Of a stretch of 64,000 nucleotides of DNA, positions 30,579 through 40,185 are shown piece after piece. The position numbers were made by a program, and so were the translations under genes. Each line of letters begins with the position of its first letter. Positions within the stretch are counted from its first letter, which is position 1. A model generated the notes under the pieces. That model saw nothing but the letters and a program-made list of their open reading frames with translations. It had not been told where the DNA came from and did no database searches. Source of the DNA: Caryophanales bacterium (GTDB taxonomy: Bacteria > Bacillota > Bacilli > Exiguobacteriales > Exiguobacteriaceae); assembly GCA_902363455.1 (NCBI GenBank), contig CABJAC010000003.1, positions 124,001 to 188,000 of the forward strand, written 5' to 3'.

Positions 30579-31502
30579 TTAACTTTTCACCAATTCATCG
30601 ATTGCTTGTTTGGTTTCTTGCATCGATTGATCCGACGCAAAAAAGTACCAGACGCCATCACTCGCGATATATCCTTCACCGTCCAGTTTGAGCGGTTTCA
30701 GACGTTCAAACCCGGTTTGATTTTCTTGCGCCAGTTGTGCCGCTTCTGAAAACGTGATATTCGTGCTGAAGTTGTTTTTCAGGACACGACTGACGTCTTC
30801 CAAGTTCGCCAAGACATTGGGACCAGCCAGTTTCATGCCGACCGCTTCCAAAACCTGACGTTGACGGATTTGACGTCCCATATCGCCGAGGGGATCTTGT
30901 TTGCGCATACGGGCATATCCACTCGCCTCAAGCCCGTCCAGTTGGATTTTCCCTTCCGCGTAGTCTTTTTGAAGACGGCGATCGTTCCAACTGAAAGCAG
31001 ATGGATTGTCAACCGTCACCCCACCAACTGCATCAACGAGTTCAATCAATCCATCCATATTGATTTTGGCATAGTACGGGACTTTGGTCTCAAACGTCTG
31101 CTCGACTGTCTCAATCGTCTCTTCTACACCGCCGTAAGCATACGTATGGTTGATTTTTGTTTTTTCACCATTTCCAATTGTCACTTGCATGTCACGCGGA
31201 ATCGAGAGGGAAGTCGCTTGTTTCGTTTTTGGATTAAACGATAACAACATGATGGCATCCGCTCGCCCTGGATCATTTTTTCGTTCATCGACTCCAATCA
31301 ATAGAACATTGACCGGTTGCATCACTTCAAGTGGAAGCTTTTTTTGCCCTTTTAGCGGAGTAATGAAACCGTCCGCCGTATGTTGCAACTTTAAGAAGGC
31401 ATACCCGGTCGTAGCGCTGACAAGCAAGATGCATGCTAATGACAATGCACTGATTATACGCCACCCGATCCAAGGTTGCCTCTTTCGCAAACGTGATTTC
31501 AC
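30579..31502 (-). CDS. LytR-CpsA-Psr (LCP) family glycopolymer ligase
   Basis: Membrane-anchored phosphotransferase that moves polyprenyl-linked glycopolymers onto peptidoglycan. One N-terminal transmembrane helix (about 14-35) precedes the extracellular LCP domain, recognised by LLIGVDERKNDPGRADAIMLLSFNP, SIPRDMQV, INHTYAYGG, and VDAVGGVTVDNP, then YARMRKQDPLGDMGRQIRQRQVL. 307 residues is normal. It is the last gene of the operon after the DHHW and MBOAT genes, which fits attachment of the locus product to the wall. Confidence 0.92.
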   Translation of the reverse strand: MKSRLRKRQPWIGWRIISALSLACILLVSATTGYAFLKLQHTADGFITPLKGQKKLPLEVMQPVNVLLIGVDERKNDPGRADAIMLLSFNPKTKQATSLSIPRDMQVTIGNGEKTKINHTYAYGGVEETIETVEQTFETKVPYYAKINMDGLIELVDAVGGVTVDNPSAFSWNDRRLQKDYAEGKIQLDGLEASGYARMRKQDPLGDMGRQIRQRQVLEAVGMKLAGPNVLANLEDVSRVLKNNFSTNITFSEAAQLAQENQTGFERLKPLKLDGEGYIASDGVWYFFASDQSMQETKQAIDELVKS

Positions 31503-31513
31503 AGCGGGACCTC

Positions 31514-32704
31514 CTATAATTTCTGCTGATACGTCTTCATTAGTCCGGCGATATTCGCATTGTGTAAAAAGACGACGGCATCTACGTTTTTTTGCTTCGC
31601 AAATTCAGATGCATCAAAGTCTTTGTTGACATAACGAATATCGACGACCTCCAAATTGGCACTGTTTGCGAGAAACGGAAGAACAGGATTCGCAAACGAG
31701 TCTTTGAGGACAAGCAGCTTTGGTCCTTTCGTCTTCGACGTCATCGATAAAATACCGTGATTGCCGCGCATGAACACTTCGTACCGATCGGCATAATCGC
31801 CCTCTTCCTTGATGAATTGCTCATCAATCAGCGGCTGACCACATTTGTTGTCGTAACAGACATCGATGCCGTTAAATTGATTGGCATCATAGTATTCCAT
31901 CTTGTCTCCTGCGCTCGCATACGCGAGTGTTGTCTTACGGGCGAGTGAACCAAAGTAAGGATGTTCCGATGACCGTTTTGCCTGAGGATCCATTGCGACT
32001 TTTTTTAAGGTCGGTTCTGTTTTCTCAACCGTTCGGATAATCTCATCATACGCTTGATAGGCACCATCTATGTTCCAGTGATGGTCTGTCTTAAAGTAAT
32101 CCGTTAACTTTAACGCATCAAGGGGAATCGATGTCATTCCTGCTTTCGTAAAACCGCCTTGCATCGTTTTGTACCGTTGCTCGGCGTTTGATGCGACGTA
32201 GTCCGGAATGATTCCATCCCGTTCCGCAATAACGGTTTTGGATGGTGCAAGGGCAAAGTAGACCGGACGGTCAACATCTTGCGTGAACTGTTGGAAAGCG
32301 TCCGGGACGATCGGCTGCGCCGCTTGACTCGGTTCAATCAAGTAACCGTCTTCTGCCTTATAAATGCCATTACGGAACGGTTGACGTAGGACACTTTTTG
32401 ATAATCGGGCCTGCATTTCAACAAGAGTTCCACGCAACACCAATTGATCGGTGAAATAACTTTCCATCTTCACCATATCGTCACCCGAAATCACGCCTTG
32501 GACGGTCGGTTTGACAGACTGTGCAAGGGTTCGATTTTCCAGTTGGGAACTGACGCGGTCTTCCCGAAGAATCGTCCCTACGCCAATCACCATCAAGATG
32601 ACGAAAAAACTGATCGTCGTCAGCCACATCATCTTCCGTTCAAAGGATGAGGACGGTTGAGCGTCCGCTTTTGGCTTTAATTTGCGTTCAATTGGTTGTG
32701 CCAT
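31514..32704 (-). CDS. DHHW/AlgX-like SGNH O-acetyltransferase component
   Basis: Membrane-anchored extracellular protein of 396 residues: cytoplasmic tail, one transmembrane helix (about 27-47), then a domain of the DHHW family related to alginate O-acetyltransferases AlgJ/AlgX. The eponymous D207-H208-H209-W210 is present in TDHHWNIDGAY, and a late LVLKDSFANPVLPFL segment supplies the catalytic serine typical of this SGNH fold. Such proteins work with an MBOAT protein, which is encoded directly upstream. It probably transfers acetyl groups to the exported polysaccharide. Confidence 0.88.
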   Translation of the reverse strand: MAQPIERKLKPKADAQPSSSFERKMMWLTTISFFVILMVIGVGTILREDRVSSQLENRTLAQSVKPTVQGVISGDDMVKMESYFTDQLVLRGTLVEMQARLSKSVLRQPFRNGIYKAEDGYLIEPSQAAQPIVPDAFQQFTQDVDRPVYFALAPSKTVIAERDGIIPDYVASNAEQRYKTMQGGFTKAGMTSIPLDALKLTDYFKTDHHWNIDGAYQAYDEIIRTVEKTEPTLKKVAMDPQAKRSSEHPYFGSLARKTTLAYASAGDKMEYYDANQFNGIDVCYDNKCGQPLIDEQFIKEEGDYADRYEVFMRGNHGILSMTSKTKGPKLLVLKDSFANPVLPFLANSANLEVVDIRYVNKDFDASEFAKQKNVDAVVFLHNANIAGLMKTYQQKL

Positions 32705-32719
32705 GTCGTCTTCTCCTTT

Positions 32720-34108
32720 CTAGAAACGAAAGTAAATAAAGGGATTAAACGTACTTGCGACGAGTGCCGATGTCGAGAGGAACAACAAGACCATCGCGTA
32801 TCCGTATTGGATCGTCTGTCCGATTTTTCCCGAGGATTCGACAAATCGTTCACCAATCCGTTTTGGAATCGGGGTCGCAGCAAGACATGCCAGCGCTAAA
32901 ATAACACCATTTTGGACGAGTTGATAACTCGCGCGGTCATCCCACAGCACATCCGGTAAGAACATCGCTTGAATGTACGTGATCGCTTCCGGGAACGTTT
33001 CCGCCCGGAAAAAGACCCATCCGACCAAAACGAGCACCAGCGTCCAAACAGTCGCCAACACGGGAACCCGCGCCAACAGTTTTCCGAGGAAAGCTTTTTC
33101 GAGCATGATCCAAATTCCGTAGTAGACTCCCCAGGCAACAAACGTCCAGCTTGCGCCGTGCCAAAGTCCGGTCAACATCCAGACGATTCCGAGATTGCGG
33201 TACTGTTTCCACGGCGACACCCGGTTTCCTCCAAGAGGAATGTAGACATAGTCCCGGAACCAAGAGCCTAATGAAATATGCCACCGGCGCCAAAATTCAG
33301 AGACTGATTTTGAGATATACGGATAGTTAAAGTTTTCAAGAAAATGAAAACCGAACATCAACCCCAGTCCAATCGCCATGTCACTGTAGCCGGAAAAGTC
33401 AAAATAAATTTGTAAGGCATAGGCGATGATTCCAATCCAAGCGAGACCCATCGATAAATCCTTCATATTGAAAATCGTATCCGCGACTTGCCCGCATCCG
33501 TTCGCTAAAATCAATTTTTTGGATAAGCCGATGATAAAGCGACGGACGCCTTGTGCAAATTCAGGCAAGGTTTCCCGCCGGTGATTGATTTCGTCCGCAA
33601 CCGTCTCATACCGGACAATCGGACCGGCAATCAACTGCGGAAACAATGCGATGTACAAAGCGAGATCGAGCGGGTTTTTTTGGACCTGTCCCGCTTGACG
33701 GTACACATCGATGACGTAACTCATCGCCTGGAAAGTAAAAAATGAAATCCCAATCGGTAAAACGACTTCCGGGACAAACAACGTCGTTTGAAATGTGTCG
33801 TTGATTGACGTCACAAAAAATCCGCTGTATTTAAACCAACCGAGCAATCCCAGGTTGACGGCGATCATACTGAACATGATCCACTTGACACCGATTCGCG
33901 TCCGGTACGTGTGTACAGCCAATGCAAACAGATAGTTGATCAAAATACTGGTCAACATCAATAGGACGAATCTTGGTTCACCCCAGGCATAAAAGAAAAG
34001 GCTCGCTACAAGGAGCCAGCCGTTCCGAAACGTGCGTGACAACAAGTGGTAGACAAGCAACACGATCGGTAAGAATAGAAATAAAAAAATCGTCGAACTA
34101 AATAACAT
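32720..34108 (-). CDS. MBOAT family O-acyltransferase (AlgI-like)
   Basis: Polytopic membrane protein of 462 residues with the opening MLFSSTIFLFLFLPIVLLVYHL and core segments FDFSGYSDMAIGLG and RRWHISLGSWFRDYVYIPLGGNR that mark the AlgI/DltB/PatA group. The catalytic histidine is H317 in GLWHGASWTF. It moves acetyl groups across the membrane to its DHHW partner, encoded 15 bases downstream. Its start lies 11 bases inside the preceding 164-codon gene. Confidence 0.92.
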   Translation of the reverse strand: MLFSSTIFLFLFLPIVLLVYHLLSRTFRNGWLLVASLFFYAWGEPRFVLLMLTSILINYLFALAVHTYRTRIGVKWIMFSMIAVNLGLLGWFKYSGFFVTSINDTFQTTLFVPEVVLPIGISFFTFQAMSYVIDVYRQAGQVQKNPLDLALYIALFPQLIAGPIVRYETVADEINHRRETLPEFAQGVRRFIIGLSKKLILANGCGQVADTIFNMKDLSMGLAWIGIIAYALQIYFDFSGYSDMAIGLGLMFGFHFLENFNYPYISKSVSEFWRRWHISLGSWFRDYVYIPLGGNRVSPWKQYRNLGIVWMLTGLWHGASWTFVAWGVYYGIWIMLEKAFLGKLLARVPVLATVWTLVLVLVGWVFFRAETFPEAITYIQAMFLPDVLWDDRASYQLVQNGVILALACLAATPIPKRIGERFVESSGKIGQTIQYGYAMVLLFLSTSALVASTFNPFIYFRF

Positions 34109-34592
34109 GATAGGATTCCTCCTGCTTGATCAGAACAAGCCGGTTGACGTGTAACGCTGTCAACCGAACCCGCATGTTCCCTTCGAGTAAAAACTTGAAT
34201 GCAACTTTGAAATAGTCGGCGCCCTTGACTCGTTTCAGTTGTAAGGAACATGTCGTTTTTCCGTCTACTGTCAGCCATTCTGTCTCGGAATGCATCCGTT
34301 TTTTTTGTCCGTATTGCATCTTGAACATCTGGACGTCGCACGACGATTCCGCTTCCAGCTCGCACGTCAGTGTGACGGACTCGGCCTGTCCAAAAGAGGC
34401 GTCGGCACGATACAACTTCGAGGGAGGATATTGAAATCCCTGATCAAATAATTGGATGTACAGCTTATCGGTCGGATCCGCCTGTTGAAAATCGAACCAA
34501 ACACCATCCGCATCTTCTTCGAGCAGAATTTTATCGCGGTTCCCTTGCGGAAAAAACTGATAACTTGCCAGTTCCAGTGGACGTACATTCAT
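34098..34592 (-). CDS. hypothetical protein in polysaccharide operon
   Basis: A 164-residue soluble protein with no signal peptide or transmembrane segment. The pattern of alternating hydrophobic residues (for example VWFDFQ, LYIQLFD, VTLTCEL, CSLQLKRV, MRVRLTAL) suggests a beta-sandwich such as a carbohydrate-binding fold. It overlaps mnaA by four bases and the MBOAT gene by eleven, so it belongs to the operon. I do not recognise the family; a role in handling the polysaccharide or its O-acetylation is only inferred from position. Confidence 0.78.
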   Translation of the reverse strand: MNVRPLELASYQFFPQGNRDKILLEEDADGVWFDFQQADPTDKLYIQLFDQGFQYPPSKLYRADASFGQAESVTLTCELEAESSCDVQMFKMQYGQKKRMHSETEWLTVDGKTTCSLQLKRVKGADYFKVAFKFLLEGNMRVRLTALHVNRLVLIKQEESYHVI

Positions 34593-35689
34593 ACCGGTAC
34601 CTCGCTTAAAATCGCGTCAACAATACGTTCTGCCGCATGACCGTCTCCGTATGGATTCGCTGCCTGCGCCATCGCGTCATAGGCAGCTTGATCCGTCAGT
34701 AACAGATGACCCGTTTCATAGATACGTTCCGGATCTGTCCCAACAAGCTTCAATGTACCTGCCGCGACACCTTCCGGACGTTCGGTCGTATCACGCAAGA
34801 CGAGAACCGGCACACCAAGCGAAGGTGCTTCTTCTTGGATACCGCCAGAATCCGTCAAAATCAAGGTTGACCGGGCTGCCAGGTTATGAAAATCAAAGAC
34901 ATCGAGCGGTTCAATCAATCGAATGCGCGGATGGTGTTTCAATTGTTCCGCCGCCTCGAGGACAATCGGGTTCGGGTGGACTGGATAGACGATTTCGATG
35001 TCCGGATGACTGTCCGCCAATCGTTCGACAGCATCAAAAATTTGCGATAATTGCAGGTGATTTTCCCGTCGGTGAACGGTCAACAACACCAACTTCCGTC
35101 CGTTTGCTGTAAGATCTGTCAACACCGGATGCGTGTAGTCCTTCGAAACCGTTGTTTTTAACGCGTCGATGACCGTATTTCCCGTCACGATGATCGGAGT
35201 CTGTTTATTTTCCAACCGTAGATTTTCTGCCGCCTGATCAGTCGGAGCAAAATGATAATCAGCGAGTATACCCGTTAATTGACGGTTCATCTCTTCCGGA
35301 AATGGCGCATACTTCTGATACGTCCGTAAACCGGCTTCGACATGACCAACCGGAATCTGTTGATAAAAAGCCGCGAGCGAAGCCGCGAATGTCGTTGTCG
35401 TATCCCCATGGACCAACATCAAATCCGGTTGCTCTTTTTCCAGAACACGACGCATCGCATTTAAAATTCGTGCCGTCATCTCTTCGAGTGTCTGACGTGG
35501 ACGCATCAAGTCTAAATCATGGTCCGGAACGATTTGGAACAGTTCAAGGACTTGATCGAGCATTTCCCGGTGTTGTGCCGTCACGACGACAATCGGTTCG
35601 ACTCCTTCTCGTTTTTCCAATGCTTTGACGACAGGCGCCATCTTGATTGCTTCCGGTCTCGTTCCGAACACTAGCATGACTCGTTTCAT
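34589..35689 (-). CDS. mnaA: UDP-N-acetylglucosamine 2-epimerase (non-hydrolysing)
   Basis: Converts UDP-GlcNAc to UDP-ManNAc for wall polymers. Signatures: VFGTRPEAIKMAPVVKAL, VHGDTTTTFAASLAAFYQQIPVGHVEAGLRT, FPEEMNRQLT and TDSGGIQEEAPSLGVPVLVLRDTTERPEG. I chose ATG 35689 because AGGGG lies nine bases upstream; the ATG three codons earlier abuts the RBS. With the dehydrogenase gene at 37352-38644 it makes the precursor route UDP-GlcNAc to UDP-ManNAc to UDP-ManNAcA. Equivalent names are WecB and YvyH. Confidence 0.93.
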   Translation of the reverse strand: MKRVMLVFGTRPEAIKMAPVVKALEKREGVEPIVVVTAQHREMLDQVLELFQIVPDHDLDLMRPRQTLEEMTARILNAMRRVLEKEQPDLMLVHGDTTTTFAASLAAFYQQIPVGHVEAGLRTYQKYAPFPEEMNRQLTGILADYHFAPTDQAAENLRLENKQTPIIVTGNTVIDALKTTVSKDYTHPVLTDLTANGRKLVLLTVHRRENHLQLSQIFDAVERLADSHPDIEIVYPVHPNPIVLEAAEQLKHHPRIRLIEPLDVFDFHNLAARSTLILTDSGGIQEEAPSLGVPVLVLRDTTERPEGVAAGTLKLVGTDPERIYETGHLLLTDQAAYDAMAQAANPYGDGHAAERIVDAILSEVPV

Positions 35690-35712
35690 TCGTTCCATCC
35701 CCTATCCGTTAT

Positions 35713-36543
35713 TCATGACGACAATTCAATCGTTTCACCGCGTGCCGAACGCTCGATCTCATCACTTCGTCCTGTTCTTTTTTTCATGACATAATGTGCA
35801 GCTTGTTTTTTCGTCAGCTGCTTGTACCAATATAAATATTTGTTATACTCCGCCATCGTTTCCGCTGTCGGTCCAAACATCCGAACTTCTCCATACTCGA
35901 GCCAAAGGATTTTTGTACAAAAACTTTTGACTTGATTCAAGGAATGGCTGACAAAAAAGATCGTTTTGCCCTGGTCGCGAAACTCCCGCATCTTATCGAG
36001 GCATTTTTCCGTAAAGGTCTGGTCGCCGACCGACAGCGCCTCATCGATGATCAAGATATCCGGATTGATATTAATCGAGATGGCAAAACCAAGCCGCGCC
36101 CGCATCCCGCTTGAATACGTTTTGACGGGTTGATCGATGAAATCCCCGATATCCGCAAACTCCAGAATTTCCGGCGTAATCTCCTGAATCTGTTTTTTGG
36201 TCAGTCCCATCATCAATCCTTTTAGTTCGATGTTGTCCCGTCCGGTCAGCTGATTGTTGAGACCACTGGAAATCGCGATCAATGCCGATTTGCCGCCAAG
36301 CGTCACACGACCATATGTCGGTGGCGTGACGTTGGCGAGCAGATGCGACAAGGTCGACTTTCCACTTCCGTTGATTCCGACCACGCCGACGATTTCGCCT
36401 TGTTCGACGGAAAAGGAGATATTTTTTAAAGCATAAAATGGTTTGCCGCTGATTTTACCGAACAACACTTCTTTTAATTTATCAATCGGTCGGGCATACA
36501 AGACGTAACGTTTTGAAACATTCTCGAATACGACGTGACTCAT
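35713..36543 (-). CDS. tagH: TagH-type polysaccharide/teichoic acid ABC exporter ATPase
   Basis: ATP-binding subunit of an ABC-2 glycopolymer exporter. Walker A GINGSGKSTL, signature YSSGMRARLGFAI, Walker B ILIIDEALSVGD and the switch histidine VSHSL are present; the spacing ISSGLNNQLTGRDNIELKGLMMGLT is typical of TagH/Wzt/KpsT. At 276 residues it lacks the long C-terminal extension of B. subtilis TagH and the C-terminal sugar-recognition domain of Wzt. It is paired with the permease gene directly upstream. Confidence 0.9.
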   Translation of the reverse strand: MSHVVFENVSKRYVLYARPIDKLKEVLFGKISGKPFYALKNISFSVEQGEIVGVVGINGSGKSTLSHLLANVTPPTYGRVTLGGKSALIAISSGLNNQLTGRDNIELKGLMMGLTKKQIQEITPEILEFADIGDFIDQPVKTYSSGMRARLGFAISININPDILIIDEALSVGDQTFTEKCLDKMREFRDQGKTIFFVSHSLNQVKSFCTKILWLEYGEVRMFGPTAETMAEYNKYLYWYKQLTKKQAAHYVMKKRTGRSDEIERSARGETIELSS

Positions 36544-36554
36544 GTTTTTTCCTC

Positions 36555-37355
36555 CTAGACATAATCAATGAAGTACCGCCGGAACCGCAGATGAACGGCA
36601 GCTCCCACTATTAACAAAACGGACGTCACAGTCCAGAAGTAAACTCCATACCAAACGTGATCGAGCAGATAACCGGTCCCGATTAACGCCGAACGGTATC
36701 CTTCGATCAAATAGACGAGAGGATTGATCATCAACAACGTCTTAAACAGACTGTGGTCAGGCGGAATCCACATGATAGGCGTCAAATACATTAACATCCG
36801 GATTGCCGAAGTTACCATATTTTGCACATCCCGAATCATTGTCGCCAGTGCGGATAACAACAGTGAAACGGCATACAGAAAAATCACACCTGCCGGGACA
36901 ATGTAAAGCAATTCGAACGTGTGCCAACCTGGAAAATAACCAAATGCCATACCGAGAACAATCGTTAAGGCGATCATTGCGAGGTGGCGATAGAACTGAG
37001 CCAAGATGACATACGCCGGGATCGTGCTGAGTGGAAAATGCATTTTCGAAACAAGGGCAACCCGACCGTAAATCGACCGAGAGCCGCTCGGAATCGTACT
37101 GCCGATGAAAAACCAGGCAATCAATCCACTGACCAACCAAAAGACGAATGGAATCCCATCGACCGGATTGCCGCCACGAATACCAAAACCAAATACGACC
37201 CAGTAGACACCAATCTGTAAGAGCGGCGTCATGATTTCCCAGAACCATCCGAGGTATTGCATGCTGTACTGACTTTTTGTTTCATAAAGCGAAAGGCGAA
37301 AGATCAGGTAAAAATGATCTTTCAGCTCTTTCCCGATTGTACCGACCCCGTTCAT
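36555..37355 (-). CDS. tagG: TagG-type polysaccharide/teichoic acid ABC exporter permease
   Basis: ABC-2 permease of 266 residues with six predicted transmembrane helices and the family opening LKDHFYLIFRLSLYETKSQYSMQYLGWFWEIMTPLLQIGVYWVVFGFGIR. It exports lipid-linked polymer with TagH. Its ATG overlaps the stop of the upstream dehydrogenase gene by four bases, tying precursor supply to export. Whether the substrate is a teichoic acid or another polysaccharide cannot be told from sequence; context favours a ManNAcA-containing polymer. Confidence 0.88.
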   Translation of the reverse strand: MNGVGTIGKELKDHFYLIFRLSLYETKSQYSMQYLGWFWEIMTPLLQIGVYWVVFGFGIRGGNPVDGIPFVFWLVSGLIAWFFIGSTIPSGSRSIYGRVALVSKMHFPLSTIPAYVILAQFYRHLAMIALTIVLGMAFGYFPGWHTFELLYIVPAGVIFLYAVSLLLSALATMIRDVQNMVTSAIRMLMYLTPIMWIPPDHSLFKTLLMINPLVYLIEGYRSALIGTGYLLDHVWYGVYFWTVTSVLLIVGAAVHLRFRRYFIDYV

Positions 37356-38644
37356 ATTGCCTTCGCATCCACTTCCATCGTTTGATACGTATGCAAGTTA
37401 CCGAAATTCAGTACAGTGATGTCCTCAAGTGGTTGGACGATTCCTTTTGTATCAAACAAGACTGGTGTCCGCATATGATTCGCAAGACGCCGTGAATCAA
37501 ATTGTTTGAATTCGTCATGATCGACAAGTACAAGTGCAAGGTCCGCACCTTGAATTGCTTCAATCTCATCAACGAGCTCAAAGCGTGACGAAATCGAACG
37601 TTCGACGTGTGGATCACAGACTGACACATCCAGTCCGCGGTCAATCAGTTGCTCGATGACATCGACAGCCGGACTTTCACGCATGTCATCGACGTTGCCT
37701 TTGTAGGTGACGCCGAACACTGCGATTTTTGGTCGAACGTGAGAAGAAACAAGGCGTTCTGCCTGTTCAGCAACGAAGTGCGGCATGTTGACGTTCGTTT
37801 CCCGTGCCGTATGAATGATCCGTGCAAGGGACGGTGCTTTTGCGACGATAAAGTACGGATCGACCGCGAGACAGTGTCCGCCGACTCCTGGTCCCGGATG
37901 ATGTAGATTGACACGTGGATGCATGTTCGCCATCTCGATCACATCAAGCACGTTAATCTCGAGTTTATGGCAGACTTGCGTCAGTTCGTTGGCTAAAGCG
38001 ATATTGACATCCCGGAACGTGTTTTCCATCAGCTTCGACATCTCTGCCGTCTTCGCGTCCGTCTTAACAATCTCACCTTGAACGAATGTTTCATATACCG
38101 CTGCTCCGGCATCAGCACAAGCCGGTGTCAATCCACCGACAATCCGGTTATTGTGAATGAGTTCATGTAAGATTTGTCCCGGAAGTACACGTTCCGGACA
38201 ATGAACGACGAAGACGTCTTGACCGATGACGAAACCGGCTGCTTCAATCAATGGTCGGACATGATCATCCATCGTCCGCGGGGCAATCGTTGATTCAACG
38301 ATGATGACATTGCCTTTTTGAACGTGTGGCAACATGTTCCGAACGGCTGCGAGGACGTATTTCAAGTCACACGATTTGTACATATCATTCAAATTAGGTG
38401 TTGGAACAGCAATCAAAAAGACATCTGCCGGTTCCGGTGTCAGTGTTGCCCGAAACTTTCCGTTTGCGACGACACGTTTGATGACCTCTTCAAGTCCCGG
38501 TTCTTCGATATGAATGTCTCCCGCATTCAACATCTGGACGATGCGTGGGTCGATGTCGACCCCGACGACGTCCGTTCCGTGATCTGCAAACATGGCTGAA
38601 GAAGGTAATCCAATATATCCGAGTCCGATTGTACAAAGTTTCAT
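37352..38644 (-). CDS. wecC: UDP-N-acetyl-D-mannosamine dehydrogenase
   Basis: NAD-dependent four-electron oxidation of UDP-ManNAc to UDP-ManNAcA. N-terminal NAD site LGYIGLPSSAMFADHG, central segment FVVHCPERVLPGQILHEL and NNRIVGGLTP, the catalytic cysteine in GPGVGGHCLAVDPYF, and the C-terminal VTYKGNVDDMRESPAVDVIEQL all point to the WecC group rather than the UDP-glucose type. Length is 430. It heads the eight-gene downstream block (wecC to LCP), preceded by a 302-base gap. Confidence 0.9.
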   Translation of the reverse strand: MKLCTIGLGYIGLPSSAMFADHGTDVVGVDIDPRIVQMLNAGDIHIEEPGLEEVIKRVVANGKFRATLTPEPADVFLIAVPTPNLNDMYKSCDLKYVLAAVRNMLPHVQKGNVIIVESTIAPRTMDDHVRPLIEAAGFVIGQDVFVVHCPERVLPGQILHELIHNNRIVGGLTPACADAGAAVYETFVQGEIVKTDAKTAEMSKLMENTFRDVNIALANELTQVCHKLEINVLDVIEMANMHPRVNLHHPGPGVGGHCLAVDPYFIVAKAPSLARIIHTARETNVNMPHFVAEQAERLVSSHVRPKIAVFGVTYKGNVDDMRESPAVDVIEQLIDRGLDVSVCDPHVERSISSRFELVDEIEAIQGADLALVLVDHDEFKQFDSRRLANHMRTPVLFDTKGIVQPLEDITVLNFGNLHTYQTMEVDAKAI

Positions 38645-38946
38645 TTTGTCATTCCTCCATCTAGTTACGAGTTAGTCCTTCACGCCAGCACATCGCTGAC
38701 TGTGTCGTGGCTGTAACTAGACCATAACGACAATTGCTTGTGTTTCCAATGGTTCTAACCATCTCTTAAACCATTCTTCACAGACCTTACATTCAAGGTG
38801 TTTCCTGTACTTTTTGTAAAGCTTGTAAATAATCAACGAACATTCATCGTAATCGGTAAACAAACAACCAAATCCGGTTCTTTTCGTTGTTTTCTGCCAT
38901 GGATTTGCCTGTATCTATCTTGTTTCCCTCTTCGTTCTCCACTTGT
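38645..38946 (-). other. 302-base gap between two glycosyltransferase blocks
   Basis: No gene, no convincing terminator and no convincing promoter were found. An exact palindrome ATGGTT-CT-AACCAT lies at 38749-38762. A short 4-bp stem followed by GTTTGTTT occurs near 38880 but is too weak to call. The four upstream genes and the eight downstream genes may therefore form one long transcription unit, or the promoter here may be of a kind I do not recognise. Confidence 0.5.
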
Positions 38947-40185
38947 TTACATCGTCACTTCACGGTAGACGTCCAACAAATGGTGTTTTTCTTTATCCCA
39001 GTTGTATTTCCGGCGCGCCTGCTTTGTCTGTTCTTTCATCGCCTGACGCAAGCCGTCTTCCTCGACGATTTGGTTCACGGCAACGGCAATCTCTTTCGGA
39101 GACTCGACATTAACGAGTAAACCGACACCTTCCGTCTCGACGACACGACGGATTTCCGGTAAATCTGCTGCAACGACTGGCACAAGCGCCGCCATATACT
39201 CAAACAACTTGTTGGAAGAAGCTGAATAATGATTAAAACAAACGTTTTGCAATACTTGAAAACCAACTGTCGCAGCCGCCGTATAACTTGGCAGCTGATC
39301 AAGCGGTACTTTGTCAACAAAACGAATGCGCTCTCGTTCCGGTGATTGATCGGCTGACTGTTGGAGCTCTGTCTTGATTTTTCCATCTCCGATAAACACT
39401 AATGTCCCGCGCTCGATAAACGGCATCGCTTCAATCAGCCGGTTAAGCCCCCGTCCTTCCTGAATACCACCTTGATACAGTAATATCGGTTCACCTTCAG
39501 CAATACCGAGCTCTTGATGCAGAGGTCGTGCTTTCGGTACCGTCTCTTGATAAAACGGATAATTGTGTAGGACAGCCGGTCGTTTCCCGTAAAGTGACGT
39601 ATGATAATCAGCACGGGTGGCATTTTCGACCATCGTCTGATCGACAAATCGTAACAAATGACGCTCCAACTTGCCCTGCCCCTTTCCGTATCCTGTCCGG
39701 TCCGTCTGCACCTCGTGTGAATCGTAAATAATCTTCGCTCCTCTTGCAGCAAAAATCGCTTGAGGTAACGTGTTTAAGTCATTCGCATGCATGATATCGT
39801 ACGGATGCTTGCGAGCCGCCCGTGTCATGCGGACAATACCGAGACTGTTGTACAGGGCATAGCGGACAAACCGGCTTTTCTGTACTAGATACAACAGCAC
39901 TAATAAGGGAATCAGCCAAGGAAACAACAACAATAATCCTGCACCAATCATCAGCGTAAAAGGATTACGCTTTCCGATTCGGCGCAGGATGTTGTCAAAC
40001 GGGGGTGTCCGGTCAATCCGAAGAATCTGAAAACCTGACGGATGTCGCTCCACCTCGGGTAAAGTCCCATCATTGAGGCAATACAAATCAACTTGATATC
40101 CTGCTTCCGCGAGCGCCGTACATTCCCGCAAAACACGTGCATCATTCGTAAACGTATTCCAAACAAACATGCCGACCCGTTTCAT
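38947..40185 (-). CDS. family 4 glycosyltransferase with internal membrane hairpin
   Basis: GT-B glycosyltransferase of 412 residues. The N-terminal half (MKRVGMFVWNTFTNDARVLRECTALAEAGYQVDLYCL) contains an unusual hydrophobic stretch at about 78-105 likely to dip into the membrane. The C-terminal donor-binding half has LLYQGGIQEGRGLNRLIEA, VFIGDGKIK and NKLFEYMAALVPVVAADLPE, the GT4 pattern. It overlaps the preceding glycosyltransferase gene by four bases. It should add a sugar to the lipid-linked chain; donor and acceptor are unknown. Confidence 0.85.
   Translation of the reverse strand: MKRVGMFVWNTFTNDARVLRECTALAEAGYQVDLYCLNDGTLPEVERHPSGFQILRIDRTPPFDNILRRIGKRNPFTLMIGAGLLLLFPWLIPLLVLLYLVQKSRFVRYALYNSLGIVRMTRAARKHPYDIMHANDLNTLPQAIFAARGAKIIYDSHEVQTDRTGYGKGQGKLERHLLRFVDQTMVENATRADYHTSLYGKRPAVLHNYPFYQETVPKARPLHQELGIAEGEPILLYQGGIQEGRGLNRLIEAMPFIERGTLVFIGDGKIKTELQQSADQSPERERIRFVDKVPLDQLPSYTAAATVGFQVLQNVCFNHYSASSNKLFEYMAALVPVVAADLPEIRRVVETEGVGLLVNVESPKEIAVAVNQIVEEDGLRQAMKEQTKQARRKYNWDKEKHHLLDVYREVTM

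Noticed and set aside
35713..37355. Locus as a classical poly(glycerol phosphate) teichoic acid cluster
   Set aside because: TagGH-type exporter genes are present, but no TagA, TagB, TagD or TagF-type gene; precursor genes point to a ManNAcA polymer instead.
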